From positions 1-14,456 of the forward strand of contig CACXDV010000063.1 of assembly GCA_902766585.1 (NCBI GenBank): a stretch of DNA of 14,456 bases. The letters run 5' to 3'. Numbering within the stretch: the first letter of the stretch is position 1; each line of letters begins with the position of its first letter. Made by a program: the position numbers and the translations under genes. Under the pieces are notes generated by a model that was given only the letters and a program-made list of their open reading frames with translations, had not been told where the DNA came from and ran no database searches. Source of the DNA: an uncultured Ruminococcus sp. Lineage in GTDB: Bacteria; Bacillota; Clostridia; Oscillospirales; Acutalibacteraceae. Below, piece by piece: positions 1-6,654 of this stretch.

Positions 1-651
1 AACGCTGACGGCAGTGAAGGCAAGATGTGCGGCAACGGTATACGCTGCATAGCAAAATACCTCTGCGATCATAACATGGTAAACAGCAATACCATTACAA
101 TAGAAACACTCAGCGGAATCAAAAAGCTCAAGGTATTCCGCCATGACGGAAGAAATGATGTCTTTAAGGTAGATATGGGCAAGGCTGAACTGAGGTCTGA
201 TCTTATCCCCGTAGCGCTCAATAAGCCAAGAATAATCAATGAGCCTGTTTCTATCGGCGGTGAGGATTATAATATCACCTGCGTATCAATGGGTAATCCC
301 CATGCCGTTGTTTTCTGCAATAATGTAGAGAAGATAGACCTTGAAAAGATCGGTCCGCTGTTTGAGAACAGTGAACTGTTCCCTGAGAGAGTAAATGCCG
401 AATTTGTTAAGGTAATAGATGACCATACGATCGAGATGCGCGTATGGGAGAGAGGAACGGGTGAAACGTGGGCTTGCGGTACAGGTGCGTGTGCTGTTGC
501 GGTAGCAGCGGTAGAAAACGGACTTTGCAGCAAGGGCGAGCCTATCACGGTTAAGCTTAAGGGCGGAAATCTTGAAATCGAGTACACCGATGATACAGTA
601 TACCTTACAGGTGTGGCTGAAACAGTATTTGAAGGAGAAATCGAGTTATGA
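1..651 (+). CDS. dapF: Diaminopimelate epimerase, 5' end missing
   Basis: The enzyme interconverts LL- and meso-2,6-diaminopimelate in the cytoplasm, supplying lysine and peptidoglycan precursors. The reading frame is open from base 1 (NADGSEGKMCGNGIRC), so the true start lies upstream. The ATG at 25 falls inside the conserved block and is not the start. The two catalytic cysteines of the family are present, one in MCGNGIRC and one in ACGTGACA near visible residue 160. About 216 residues are visible against a usual length of about 275-280, so roughly 60 N-terminal residues are missing. The downstream glycine-rich block (LKGGNLEIEY) is also typical. The TGA stop overlaps the pyrG ATG by 4 bases (ATGA), which suggests translational coupling. 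Identification is secure from the two catalytic motifs. Confidence 0.97.
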   Translation, partial: NADGSEGKMCGNGIRCIAKYLCDHNMVNSNTITIETLSGIKKLKVFRHDGRNDVFKVDMGKAELRSDLIPVALNKPRIINEPVSIGGEDYNITCVSMGNPHAVVFCNNVEKIDLEKIGPLFENSELFPERVNAEFVKVIDDHTIEMRVWERGTGETWACGTGACAVAVAAVENGLCSKGEPITVKLKGGNLEIEYTDDTVYLTGVAETVFEGEIEL

Positions 652-2279
652 AGACGAAATACATATTCGTAACAGGCGGTGTAGTATCCGGTCTCGGAAA
701 GGGGATCACGGCTGCGTCACTTGGAAGACTTCTGAAAGCGAGAGGACTCAAGGTAGCTGCTCAGAAGCTGGATCCCTATATAAACGTAGATCCCGGTACA
801 ATGAGCCCCTATCAGCACGGCGAAGTATATGTTACCGAGGACGGCGCGGAGACCGACCTCGACCTTGGTCACTATGAGCGTTTTATTGATGAAAACCTGA
901 ATAAGTTTTCCAACCTTACAACAGGCAAGGTATATTCAAATGTTCTTGAAAAGGAGAGAAAGGGCGATTACCTCGGACAGACCGTTCAGGTGATCCCCCA
1001 TATCACCAATGAGATAAAATCCTTTATTTATGCCGTAGGCAAGGATAGTGACGCTGATGTTGTAATAACCGAGATCGGCGGTACGGTCGGTGATATTGAG
1101 AGCCAGCCCTTCCTTGAGGCTATCCGTCAGGTAAGCGTTGAGGTGGGCAGTGAAAACAGCCTTTTTATCCATGTATGTCTTGTACCTTATCTTAAGGCGA
1201 GTCAGGAGCATAAGTCAAAGCCCGCACAGCATAGCGCAAAGGAACTGCGTTCACTGGGTATCAATCCCAATATCATGGTTCTGCGCTGTGACGAGCCTAT
1301 TGAGGATAAGAGCATATTCAAGAAAATTGCAATGTTCTGTAATGTTAAGAATGACTGTGTTATCGAGAATATGACTATACCGGTGCTTTACAATGCGCCG
1401 ATGATGCTTGAAAAGGCAAATTTCAGCGATATAGTATGCCGTGAGCTTCATATTGACGCTCCGAAGCCTGATATGAGCGAATGGCAGGAAATGCTTGACA
1501 GAATTTCTGCAAGAGAAAAGACAGTCAAAATAGCGCTTTGCGGTAAATATGTACAGCTCCATGACGCATATCTTTCTGTTGCCGAGGCTCTTCGTCATGC
1601 AGGCTATGAAAACAAGGCATTCATTGATATACATTGGGTGGATACGGAGCTTATCACCGATTATACTGCCGATGAATATTTAGGAGATGCTGACGGTATT
1701 CTTGTACCCGGAGGCTTTGGAAACAGAGGCGTTGAGGGAAAAATTATCGCTGCAAAATATGCAAGAGAGCATGATATCCCTTATCTTGGAATATGTCTTG
1801 GTATGCAGACGGCAGTAATAGAATTTGCAAGGAATGTTTTAGGCTTCAGTGACGCTCATTCAGGAGAATTCGAGCCTGAAAGCAAGCACAAGGTAATTGA
1901 CCTTATGCCCGACCAGAAGGGTATCGTTGATATGGGCGGTACAATGAGACTTGGCGCATATCCCTGCAAGATACGCAAGGATACTATCATGGAAAGAGCA
2001 TACGGCAAAAGTGAAATATCAGAGCGTCACCGTCACCGTTATGAGTTCAATAATGAATTCCGTTCCGATTTTGAGAAAAACGGCATGATATTTACAGGAA
2101 CCTCACCCAACGGACTTCTTGTTGAGGCAGTGGAGATACCTGCCCACCGCTTCTATATCGGCGTTCAGTATCATCCTGAATTCAAGAGCCGTCCGAATCA
2201 CGCTCATCCCATTTTCCGCGAATTTATAAAGTCTGCTGTTGAAAAGAGTCAGGAGACCGACCTCCAAATGAAACTTTGA
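648..2279 (+). CDS. pyrG: CTP synthase
   Basis: CTP synthase makes CTP from UTP, ATP and glutamine in the last step of pyrimidine nucleotide synthesis. At 543 residues it has the normal full length. The N-terminal synthetase domain (about 1-270) opens with KYIFVTGGVVSGLGKG, containing the P-loop-like ATP site. The class I glutamine amidotransferase domain (about 295-535) carries the nucleophile Cys383 in GICLGMQ and the His509/Glu511 pair in YHPEF. The start is supported by AAGGAG at 632-637, ten bases before the ATG, and by the 4-base overlap with dapF. In many Gram-positives pyrG has its own leader that responds to CTP. Here there is no room for one, so it is probably transcribed from a promoter upstream of dapF, outside the window. 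A strong terminator follows about 135 bases after the stop. Confidence 0.99.
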   Translation: MKTKYIFVTGGVVSGLGKGITAASLGRLLKARGLKVAAQKLDPYINVDPGTMSPYQHGEVYVTEDGAETDLDLGHYERFIDENLNKFSNLTTGKVYSNVLEKERKGDYLGQTVQVIPHITNEIKSFIYAVGKDSDADVVITEIGGTVGDIESQPFLEAIRQVSVEVGSENSLFIHVCLVPYLKASQEHKSKPAQHSAKELRSLGINPNIMVLRCDEPIEDKSIFKKIAMFCNVKNDCVIENMTIPVLYNAPMMLEKANFSDIVCRELHIDAPKPDMSEWQEMLDRISAREKTVKIALCGKYVQLHDAYLSVAEALRHAGYENKAFIDIHWVDTELITDYTADEYLGDADGILVPGGFGNRGVEGKIIAAKYAREHDIPYLGICLGMQTAVIEFARNVLGFSDAHSGEFEPESKHKVIDLMPDQKGIVDMGGTMRLGAYPCKIRKDTIMERAYGKSEISERHRHRYEFNNEFRSDFEKNGMIFTGTSPNGLLVEAVEIPAHRFYIGVQYHPEFKSRPNHAHPIFREFIKSAVEKSQETDLQMKL

Positions 2280-2282
2280 TAT

Positions 2283-2311
2283 TCAATTTACAATGTGCAA
2301 TGTACAATTGA
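2283..2311. repeat. Imperfect inverted repeat after pyrG
   Basis: The arms TCAATTTACA (2283-2292) and TGTACAATTGA (2301-2311) pair except for one extra base, around an 8-base loop. It lies four bases after the pyrG stop. There is no clean T-run after it, so it is a poor intrinsic terminator. The words CAATG and TGTACA recur in the strong terminator at 2415-2460, which may mean shared origin or simply low complexity. Confidence 0.4.
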
Positions 2312-2414
2312 GTTGTTTTCCTGCTTCATTTTGTTATTTCACTATGACAGCACAAATTGATTCATCATAAGCAATATTTCTGACTTCACAAATACTTTTA
2401 TACTAAAATGAAAT

Positions 2415-2460
2415 AAAGACTGTTGTACAATGCAATTGATGTACAACAGTCTTTTTTTAT
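2415..2460. terminator. Bidirectional intrinsic terminator between pyrG and the DMT transporter gene
   Basis: A perfect 15-bp stem is formed by AAAGACTGTTGTACA (2415-2429) and TGTACAACAGTCTTT (2440-2454), with a 10-base loop. On the + strand it is followed by a run of T to 2458, which ends the dapF-pyrG transcript. Read on the - strand the stem is followed by a T-rich stretch (TTTATTTCATTTT), so it can also end the converging transporter transcript. The stop codon of that gene (2457-2459) lies in the T-tract, immediately beyond the stem. Confidence 0.92.
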
Positions 2461-3386
2461 TCCTTATTTTTCTGTTTTTGCTGTGCGAGGAATATTCCTC
2501 CGCATATAAGAACAATAGCACAAAGATTGCGAAGCGTGAATATCTGTTCTCCGAGGAAAATTGCAGACCACATCGTTCCGAAAACCGGTATCAGCAGATT
2601 GTATACGGCTACCCTGCTCACAGGATTATGAAAGAGAAGCGTTGTCCATATAACAAATGCACCGCCTGCCATGAATCCGAGATACAGAAGTATCAGAACA
2701 CAGGATACCGATTTGAAGTTCAGCGTTCCGCCTGAAATAAGCCCCGAAAGAAACAGAGCCGATCCTCCGATAAAAAGCTGCCAGCCTGAAACAAGAGATG
2801 GTGTTCTGCCGGGGGAAATTTTTTTGCTTATGACATTTCCGATACCGCCGAAAATATTTGATAGAATAACAAGTCCCTCTCCGAAAAATGAAAAGCTGCC
2901 GCCGGCTCCGCCGATAAACATGACCGATATGCCCGCAAAGCCGATAATGCAGCCTGAAAGCTTTTTTACCGTGAGCTTATCCGAACGGAAAACCGCAGCA
3001 GATAAAAGTACTGATGCGAATGTGGACATTGATGTAAACAGCGAAGAGCTTGTGCCGGAAACATTGACAATGCCGATATAAAGAAGCATATATTGCCCGT
3101 AGGTCTGAAAAAGACTGAGCAGCGAAACGGGAGGTATATCCCGCAGCCTGAGAATAGGTTTTTTGTCTTTTTTTTCGCTGATAAAGCCTGCCGCAATAAC
3201 AAAAAGTCCGGCAATTATGAATCTTGCTCCCGCAAAACAAAGTATAGAGGGAACATCATTTCCCTCTATACCAAATTCTCTGTAACCTATTTTAATGGCG
3301 GGAAAGGCTGTGCCCCAGAGCATAGTGCAGAATACCGCCGCAGCCGCCACGAACCATGCGGAGGTAAGTAAATTTTTATTCTTCAT
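2457..3386 (-). CDS. EamA/DMT-family transporter
   Basis: This is an inner-membrane permease of the drug/metabolite transporter superfamily. At 309 residues it has the usual length and two tandem EamA repeats, predicted to give about ten hydrophobic helices. The first helix contains FCTMLWGTAFPAIKIGY, a typical N-terminal EamA motif. The junction between halves is rich in Gly and Phe (GGAGGSFSFFGEG), and the last helix is followed by a lysine-rich tail (QQKQKNKE). The substrate cannot be read from sequence; members export amino acids, nucleosides or drugs. The ATG overlaps the end of the upstream ttcA-like gene by 11 bases and has AAGGA eight bases before it, so it is the last gene of the three-gene unit. 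It ends in the convergent terminator. Confidence 0.9.
   Translation of the reverse strand: MKNKNLLTSAWFVAAAAVFCTMLWGTAFPAIKIGYREFGIEGNDVPSILCFAGARFIIAGLFVIAAGFISEKKDKKPILRLRDIPPVSLLSLFQTYGQYMLLYIGIVNVSGTSSSLFTSMSTFASVLLSAAVFRSDKLTVKKLSGCIIGFAGISVMFIGGAGGSFSFFGEGLVILSNIFGGIGNVISKKISPGRTPSLVSGWQLFIGGSALFLSGLISGGTLNFKSVSCVLILLYLGFMAGGAFVIWTTLLFHNPVSRVAVYNLLIPVFGTMWSAIFLGEQIFTLRNLCAIVLICGGIFLAQQKQKNKE
3242..3271. repeat. Perfect 12-bp hairpin inside the DMT transporter gene
   Basis: GTATAGAGGGAA (3242-3253) and TTCCCTCTATAC (3260-3271) are exact reverse complements around the 6-base loop CATCAT. It lies about 115-145 bases into the coding sequence, in the segment between the first two predicted helices (GIEGNDVPSI). 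No T-run follows, so it is not an obvious terminator. It could be an mRNA structure affecting elongation or decay, or chance. Confidence 0.75.
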
Positions 3387-4227
3387 TTATGATATCCTTA
3401 TCAAATTTTTCAAGGAAGCTGTGTTCCTCATTTTCACTGTAATAACCGATGATCGTACTCAGGTTTACTCTTTCAACACTTCGGAAGATATTGATATCAG
3501 CCTGAGGATTTTTCTTTTTCAGCTCAGAGATAAGCTGTTTTATTTCCTGACGCTTTGAATCTCCTATACCGTCGCCCGCAGCATTTCTTTCGGTAAAGCG
3601 GCAGGCGCATTGAAGAAAGCTGAGATGATTATAATTCCTCCATGAAATAATATCCTTTTCTCGGATATAATACATTGGGCGTATAAGCTCCATTCCGGGA
3701 AAATTGGTACTTTTGATACGCGGCATCATAGTCTGTACCTGAGCGCCGTAAAGCATACCCATGAGTATAGTTTCCACAACATCATCAAAATGGTGACCGA
3801 GGGCAATTTTATTGCAGCCGAGTGACTGAGCCTGCTTGTAAAGATGTCCTCTTCTCATTCTTGCGCACAGATAACATGGGTTCTTTTCTATATTTTCTAC
3901 GCTCTGAAAGATATCTGTGTCAAATATTTTTATCGGGATATTCAAAAGCGCGGCATTATCTATTATTCTTTGTCTGTTTGCCGGAGCATAGCCGGGATCC
4001 ATGACGATAAATTCCATATCAAATGGATAATCGCCATGTATCGAAAGCTCCTGCATAAGCTTGGCGAGCAGCATTGAATCCTTTCCGCCCGAAATACAGA
4101 CGGCGATCCGGTCACCCGGACTGATAAGGCGGTAATCCTTAACTGCTCCGACAAAGCGGTGAAAGAGAGTTTTTTTATATTTTGTAATTATACTGTGTTC
4201 GATAGGATTATATTTTTCCATAAGCAT
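3376..4227 (-). CDS. TtcA-family tRNA 2-thiocytidine synthase (PP-loop ATPase)
   Basis: Family members adenylate tRNA cytidine-32 and replace oxygen by sulphur, giving 2-thiocytidine; they act in the cytoplasm and use an oxygen-sensitive Fe-S cluster. The PP-loop SGGKDS is at residues 46-51. The CYLCARMRRG block (Cys118, Cys121) matches the TtcA CxxC-RLRRG signature, followed by IALGHHFDD (142-149). The further cysteine that TtcA uses as cluster ligand is represented by Cys207 or Cys209 in LQCACRF. The length of 283 is slightly shorter than E. coli TtcA. The ATG directly follows the stop of the SUFU gene (TGA then ATG, no gap), with GGAA seven bases upstream; a second ATG two codons later is possible. 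TilS is less likely because of the CxxC-RRG block. The exact tRNA target is inferred from the family. Confidence 0.88.
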   Translation of the reverse strand: MLMEKYNPIEHSIITKYKKTLFHRFVGAVKDYRLISPGDRIAVCISGGKDSMLLAKLMQELSIHGDYPFDMEFIVMDPGYAPANRQRIIDNAALLNIPIKIFDTDIFQSVENIEKNPCYLCARMRRGHLYKQAQSLGCNKIALGHHFDDVVETILMGMLYGAQVQTMMPRIKSTNFPGMELIRPMYYIREKDIISWRNYNHLSFLQCACRFTERNAAGDGIGDSKRQEIKQLISELKKKNPQADINIFRSVERVNLSTIIGYYSENEEHSFLEKFDKDIINEE

Positions 4228-5643
4228 TCAACATTCCGGGAAACGAAGTTCAAATTCGTTTTTGTTTTTTCTGATAAGATATGAACCGGCAGGGTATTCA
4301 AGATATTCGATTACAGCCGGATCATAATTTGCTATTGTATTAAGCCGGAGGATCTCCATATTATTCTGATCCTCCATATAGGCGCTGTCCTCGTCACCTG
4401 CAAGGAATCTCCAACCGCTGTCGGATTCATTGTGAGGCTTTTCGCGGTACATTATACCGACAGGAGCCTTATCGACAGTAATACGGTCTGTTGCAAAGCA
4501 GCCGTCCGAACCCGGCCATTGAAGTATCTCCTCCAGTGAACTGCGCGGAATAGCCCATTTTTTCATTCCGGGCTTTAAGCAGGTATTTATTCTTCTTGGA
4601 TAAATCAGATCAGTATTATCCTTGAGAGCATTTACAAGCCTTTCTGTGAGCTTAGGAAAGCCCTCCTCGATTTTATATATCAGTTCCTCCTCATAAAGAG
4701 GTATCATCTGTAAAAAGCTTATAACATAGCCTTCCGGCAGTGTACAGCGCTGGTTATTATTCGCTGTTTCAAAATTCGGCAGAAAAAGAACGCCGTCATA
4801 TTCAACTGTTTCATCAAGACTGCCTCCGTAGGATATCGTATGACCTACATCAAGAAAGGAACCGTCCAGCTCAACCATTTCTGCAAACTGGAACATTACA
4901 TTTGATACCCATTTACAGAGGTGCTCATATTCGCGGAAATGAATGTCACAGGGAATATAGGAAACAAGCTCCGTTCTGTAAAGAAGTGTTTCATCATCAG
5001 AGGTATCAAAGCCCTTATAAGCACCGAGACCGACAGTAATAAGAATACGGTAGAGGTCATTTCCGGGCATAGAAACAACGGCAATTGAAATAGGATTGTC
5101 AGGATCATCATTTTTATAGATAAAGCTGTCTATATTTCCGAATACCTTTTCGATATAATCTATCACAGCATTTTTCTCTTCGTCCGAGTATCTTTGCAGG
5201 CAGTCGGTTTTATCACCGAAGATATCGTTCCAAGAATCAAAGTCCAGATCCTTTGCATTATCGCTTGCCTGTTCAAATTTTTCGGTATCACCTGTTTCCT
5301 GATAGACAAGGCAGAGAACGAGCCATGCTTCGATACAGTTGCTGTCCTGAGAAAGACAGCGCTTTGCGGCTTTGATAGCAGAGTTGTATCTGTGAAGACC
5401 GAATAAAGCGCCTGCAAGCTCTATCAGATATGCCAGATCATTTTCCGTAAATTCGCTTGAATTGGTTTGAAGTATCTTATATGCTTCACGGTATCGTCCA
5501 AGCTGAGAAAGACAATGAGCCTTTGTAAGAATCAGTGAATTATTGAGTTCATCAGGCTCCAGCTCATCTATGAGTGAAATAGCTTCATTGAATTTTCCCT
5601 CGTTTATCAGCTCATCCAATTCATAATACAGATTATCGTCCAT
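4228..5643 (-). CDS. Three-domain protein: TPR-like repeats, SUFU domain, DUF2185 (Imm33-like) domain
   Basis: The protein has 471 residues. Residues 1-135 form helical TPR-like repeats (GKFNEAISLIDEL, GRYREAYKILQ, HRYNSAIKAAKRCL). Residues 180-338 resemble the suppressor-of-fused domain: NDLYRILITVGLGAYKGF, RTELVSYIPCD, and the terminal IPLYEEELIYKIEEG typical of bacterial SUFU proteins. Residues 378-465 resemble DUF2185, an Imm33-like immunity domain: REKP...DSGWRFLAGDED and NTIANYDPAVIEYLEYPAGS. SUFU and DUF2185 are both described as immunity-like folds in polymorphic toxin systems, but no toxin gene is adjacent. The cellular role is unknown. There is no signal peptide, so it is probably cytoplasmic. 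The ATG at 5643 is chosen because a perfect GGAGG lies eight bases upstream; an in-frame GTG at 5652 overlaps that site and would waste it. It is first in a unit with ttcA-like and DMT genes, behind a consensus promoter. Confidence 0.88.
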   Translation of the reverse strand: MDDNLYYELDELINEGKFNEAISLIDELEPDELNNSLILTKAHCLSQLGRYREAYKILQTNSSEFTENDLAYLIELAGALFGLHRYNSAIKAAKRCLSQDSNCIEAWLVLCLVYQETGDTEKFEQASDNAKDLDFDSWNDIFGDKTDCLQRYSDEEKNAVIDYIEKVFGNIDSFIYKNDDPDNPISIAVVSMPGNDLYRILITVGLGAYKGFDTSDDETLLYRTELVSYIPCDIHFREYEHLCKWVSNVMFQFAEMVELDGSFLDVGHTISYGGSLDETVEYDGVLFLPNFETANNNQRCTLPEGYVISFLQMIPLYEEELIYKIEEGFPKLTERLVNALKDNTDLIYPRRINTCLKPGMKKWAIPRSSLEEILQWPGSDGCFATDRITVDKAPVGIMYREKPHNESDSGWRFLAGDEDSAYMEDQNNMEILRLNTIANYDPAVIEYLEYPAGSYLIRKNKNEFELRFPEC

Positions 5644-5651
5644 TGTTTCCA

Positions 5652-5656
5652 CCTCC
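5652..5656 (-). promoter_or_regulatory. Ribosome binding site deciding the SUFU-protein start
   Basis: GGAGG on the - strand lies eight bases before the ATG at 5643. The in-frame GTG at 5652-5650 shares its first base with this site, so starting there is unlikely. This trims three residues from the longest possible reading frame. Confidence 0.85.
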
Positions 5657-5676
5657 GCTCTTTTCTGTTAGTTTTA

Positions 5677-5705
5677 ATTATACCCCACATTCCAAAAACT
5701 GTCAA
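5677..5705 (-). promoter_or_regulatory. Consensus sigma-A promoter for the SUFU-ttcA-DMT unit
   Basis: On the - strand, TTGACA (5705-5700) and TATAAT (5682-5677) are separated by exactly 17 bases. Both hexamers match consensus perfectly. The predicted start of transcription is near 5670, giving a leader of about 27 bases that contains the GGAGG site. No operator-like palindrome is evident apart from CTGTTGACAG spanning the -35 element. Confidence 0.9.
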
Positions 5706-5750
5706 CAGTACATAAGAAATCGCTTCACACATTCAGTTTTATCAGGGAAA

Positions 5751-5780
5751 ACTGCCGCACCATATAATATATACGGCAGT
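5751..5780 (-). terminator. Weak hairpin with T-run upstream of the SUFU promoter
   Basis: ACTGCCG (5751-5757) and CGGCAGT (5774-5780) pair over a 16-base AT-rich loop. On the - strand the stem runs directly into TTTTC. It could be a second, back-up terminator for the five-gene unit to the right, insulating the SUFU promoter. The stem is short and the loop long, so this is uncertain. The rest of 5706-5847 holds nothing else that I can recognise. Confidence 0.4.
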
Positions 5781-5847
5781 GCCTGAGAAAATGATTTTTA
5801 TGTGTCAATTGAAAGAGAATTTTTACAATACTTTAAAGCAAACTATG

Positions 5848-5884
5848 ATCGGCTGTTGTATTCATAAGCGATACAACAGCCGAT
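5848..5884. terminator. 14-bp hairpin after the DUF6062-like gene, probable terminator
   Basis: ATCGGCTGTTGTAT (5848-5861) and ATACAACAGCCGAT (5871-5884) are perfect complements around a 9-base loop. It begins 25 bases past the stop of the DUF6062-like gene and probably ends the five-gene unit. On the - strand the following sequence is only moderately T-rich (CATAGTTTGCTTT); on the + strand it is followed by ATTTTCATT. The stem core CTGTTGTA is shared with the terminator at 2415-2460. Confidence 0.65.
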
Positions 5885-5909
5885 ATTTTCATTCGGACAA
5901 AAATAAGCT

Positions 5910-6635
5910 TTATCCTATTTCATTCAGTTCTTCTTCATCAACGCCGTCAACAGGTATCCTGCCGCCGGTAAGAAATTCGATACTTCGTTCTATGCTGTCG
6001 CGGGAGCCTGCCCAATCGTTGCTTCCGCCGTTGCGGTAGTCGAACATAGCACAGAAATGGTGTACGTCAGTTCTCAGTTTTTCGAGATATCCTCCGGTAA
6101 GCTGTGAGGTAGCCTCATAGAACTGCTGATAGCTTTTGCCGAGACCTTTTACATCAGTATTCATAAGAAGATAAAAATGCTCAAGACATATAAACTGCTG
6201 TTCGGAATAAAGCTGGCGGAACTCAGGCTCGGAGATCCACATTGCATGGACAATTCTCACCATATTTTCCATATTCTGCTTGATATCACGGCAGATGAAG
6301 CAGTCCGAGATCATTGTGCCGAGCGCTGCCATTTTCTTTTTATCGGGCTTTTTGGGAGCAACTTTCGGAACAAAATCCTCAGATATCTGTTGAAGATGAC
6401 TTTCAAGTATAAGCGCATTTGAAAGTCTTTTTCCGAGGCGTACCATCATCTCAAAATGACGGAAGCAGAAGCCCTGTGCATTTGTCTGAACGCGGACACT
6501 TGGCTCCATCATAGCCGAGCCGGTTATATATTCAGCCTTTCTCTCCTCAAGCATATCCCTCATTCTGCACATAGGACAGCCGTCATGCGGCATAAACACG
6601 TCATTTATCGGTATACTGCAAATATTTTCCTGCAT
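5910..6635 (-). CDS. DUF6062-like protein with two CxxC...CxxH modules
   Basis: This is a 241-residue cytoplasmic protein of unknown function. It resembles the DUF6062 family of clostridial hypothetical proteins, a recognition made from memory. Two similar modules are visible. The first has Cys20/Cys23 (GCPMC) and Cys57/His60 (GFCFRHFEMM). The second has Cys112/Cys115 (DCFIC) and Cys150/His153 (FICLEHFYLLM). The spacing between halves is nearly identical and both carry an EP-x-x-R motif in between, so this is an internal duplication, probably binding two zinc ions. A lysine-rich linker (APKKPDKKK) joins the modules. The ATG at 6635 is preferred: AAGGGAAG precedes it by about nine bases, and the ATG at 6683 would overlap the RluA gene by 29 bases. 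It is the last gene of the five-gene unit, 19 bases after the RluA gene. Confidence 0.8.
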   Translation of the reverse strand: MQENICSIPINDVFMPHDGCPMCRMRDMLEERKAEYITGSAMMEPSVRVQTNAQGFCFRHFEMMVRLGKRLSNALILESHLQQISEDFVPKVAPKKPDKKKMAALGTMISDCFICRDIKQNMENMVRIVHAMWISEPEFRQLYSEQQFICLEHFYLLMNTDVKGLGKSYQQFYEATSQLTGGYLEKLRTDVHHFCAMFDYRNGGSNDWAGSRDSIERSIEFLTGGRIPVDGVDEEELNEIG

Positions 6636-6654
6636 AGGATTCACTTCCCTTTTA

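Noticed and set aside
936..1634. Antisense reading frames of 91 and 127 residues over pyrG
   Set aside because: They mirror a strongly conserved gene, show no family motif and have no ribosome binding site.
2024..2042. Tandem CGTCAC repeat in pyrG
   Set aside because: It encodes the conserved HRHRYEFNN stretch of CTP synthase, so it is explained by the protein.
2376..2404. Possible + strand promoter with TATACT at 2399 after pyrG
   Set aside because: No -35 at acceptable spacing, and transcription would run straight into the terminator at 2415-2460.
2430..2735. 101-residue + strand reading frame opposite the DMT transporter gene
   Set aside because: It starts inside the terminator loop, has no ribosome binding site, and lies antisense to a clear membrane protein gene; the hydrophobic start comes from the T-rich terminator tail.
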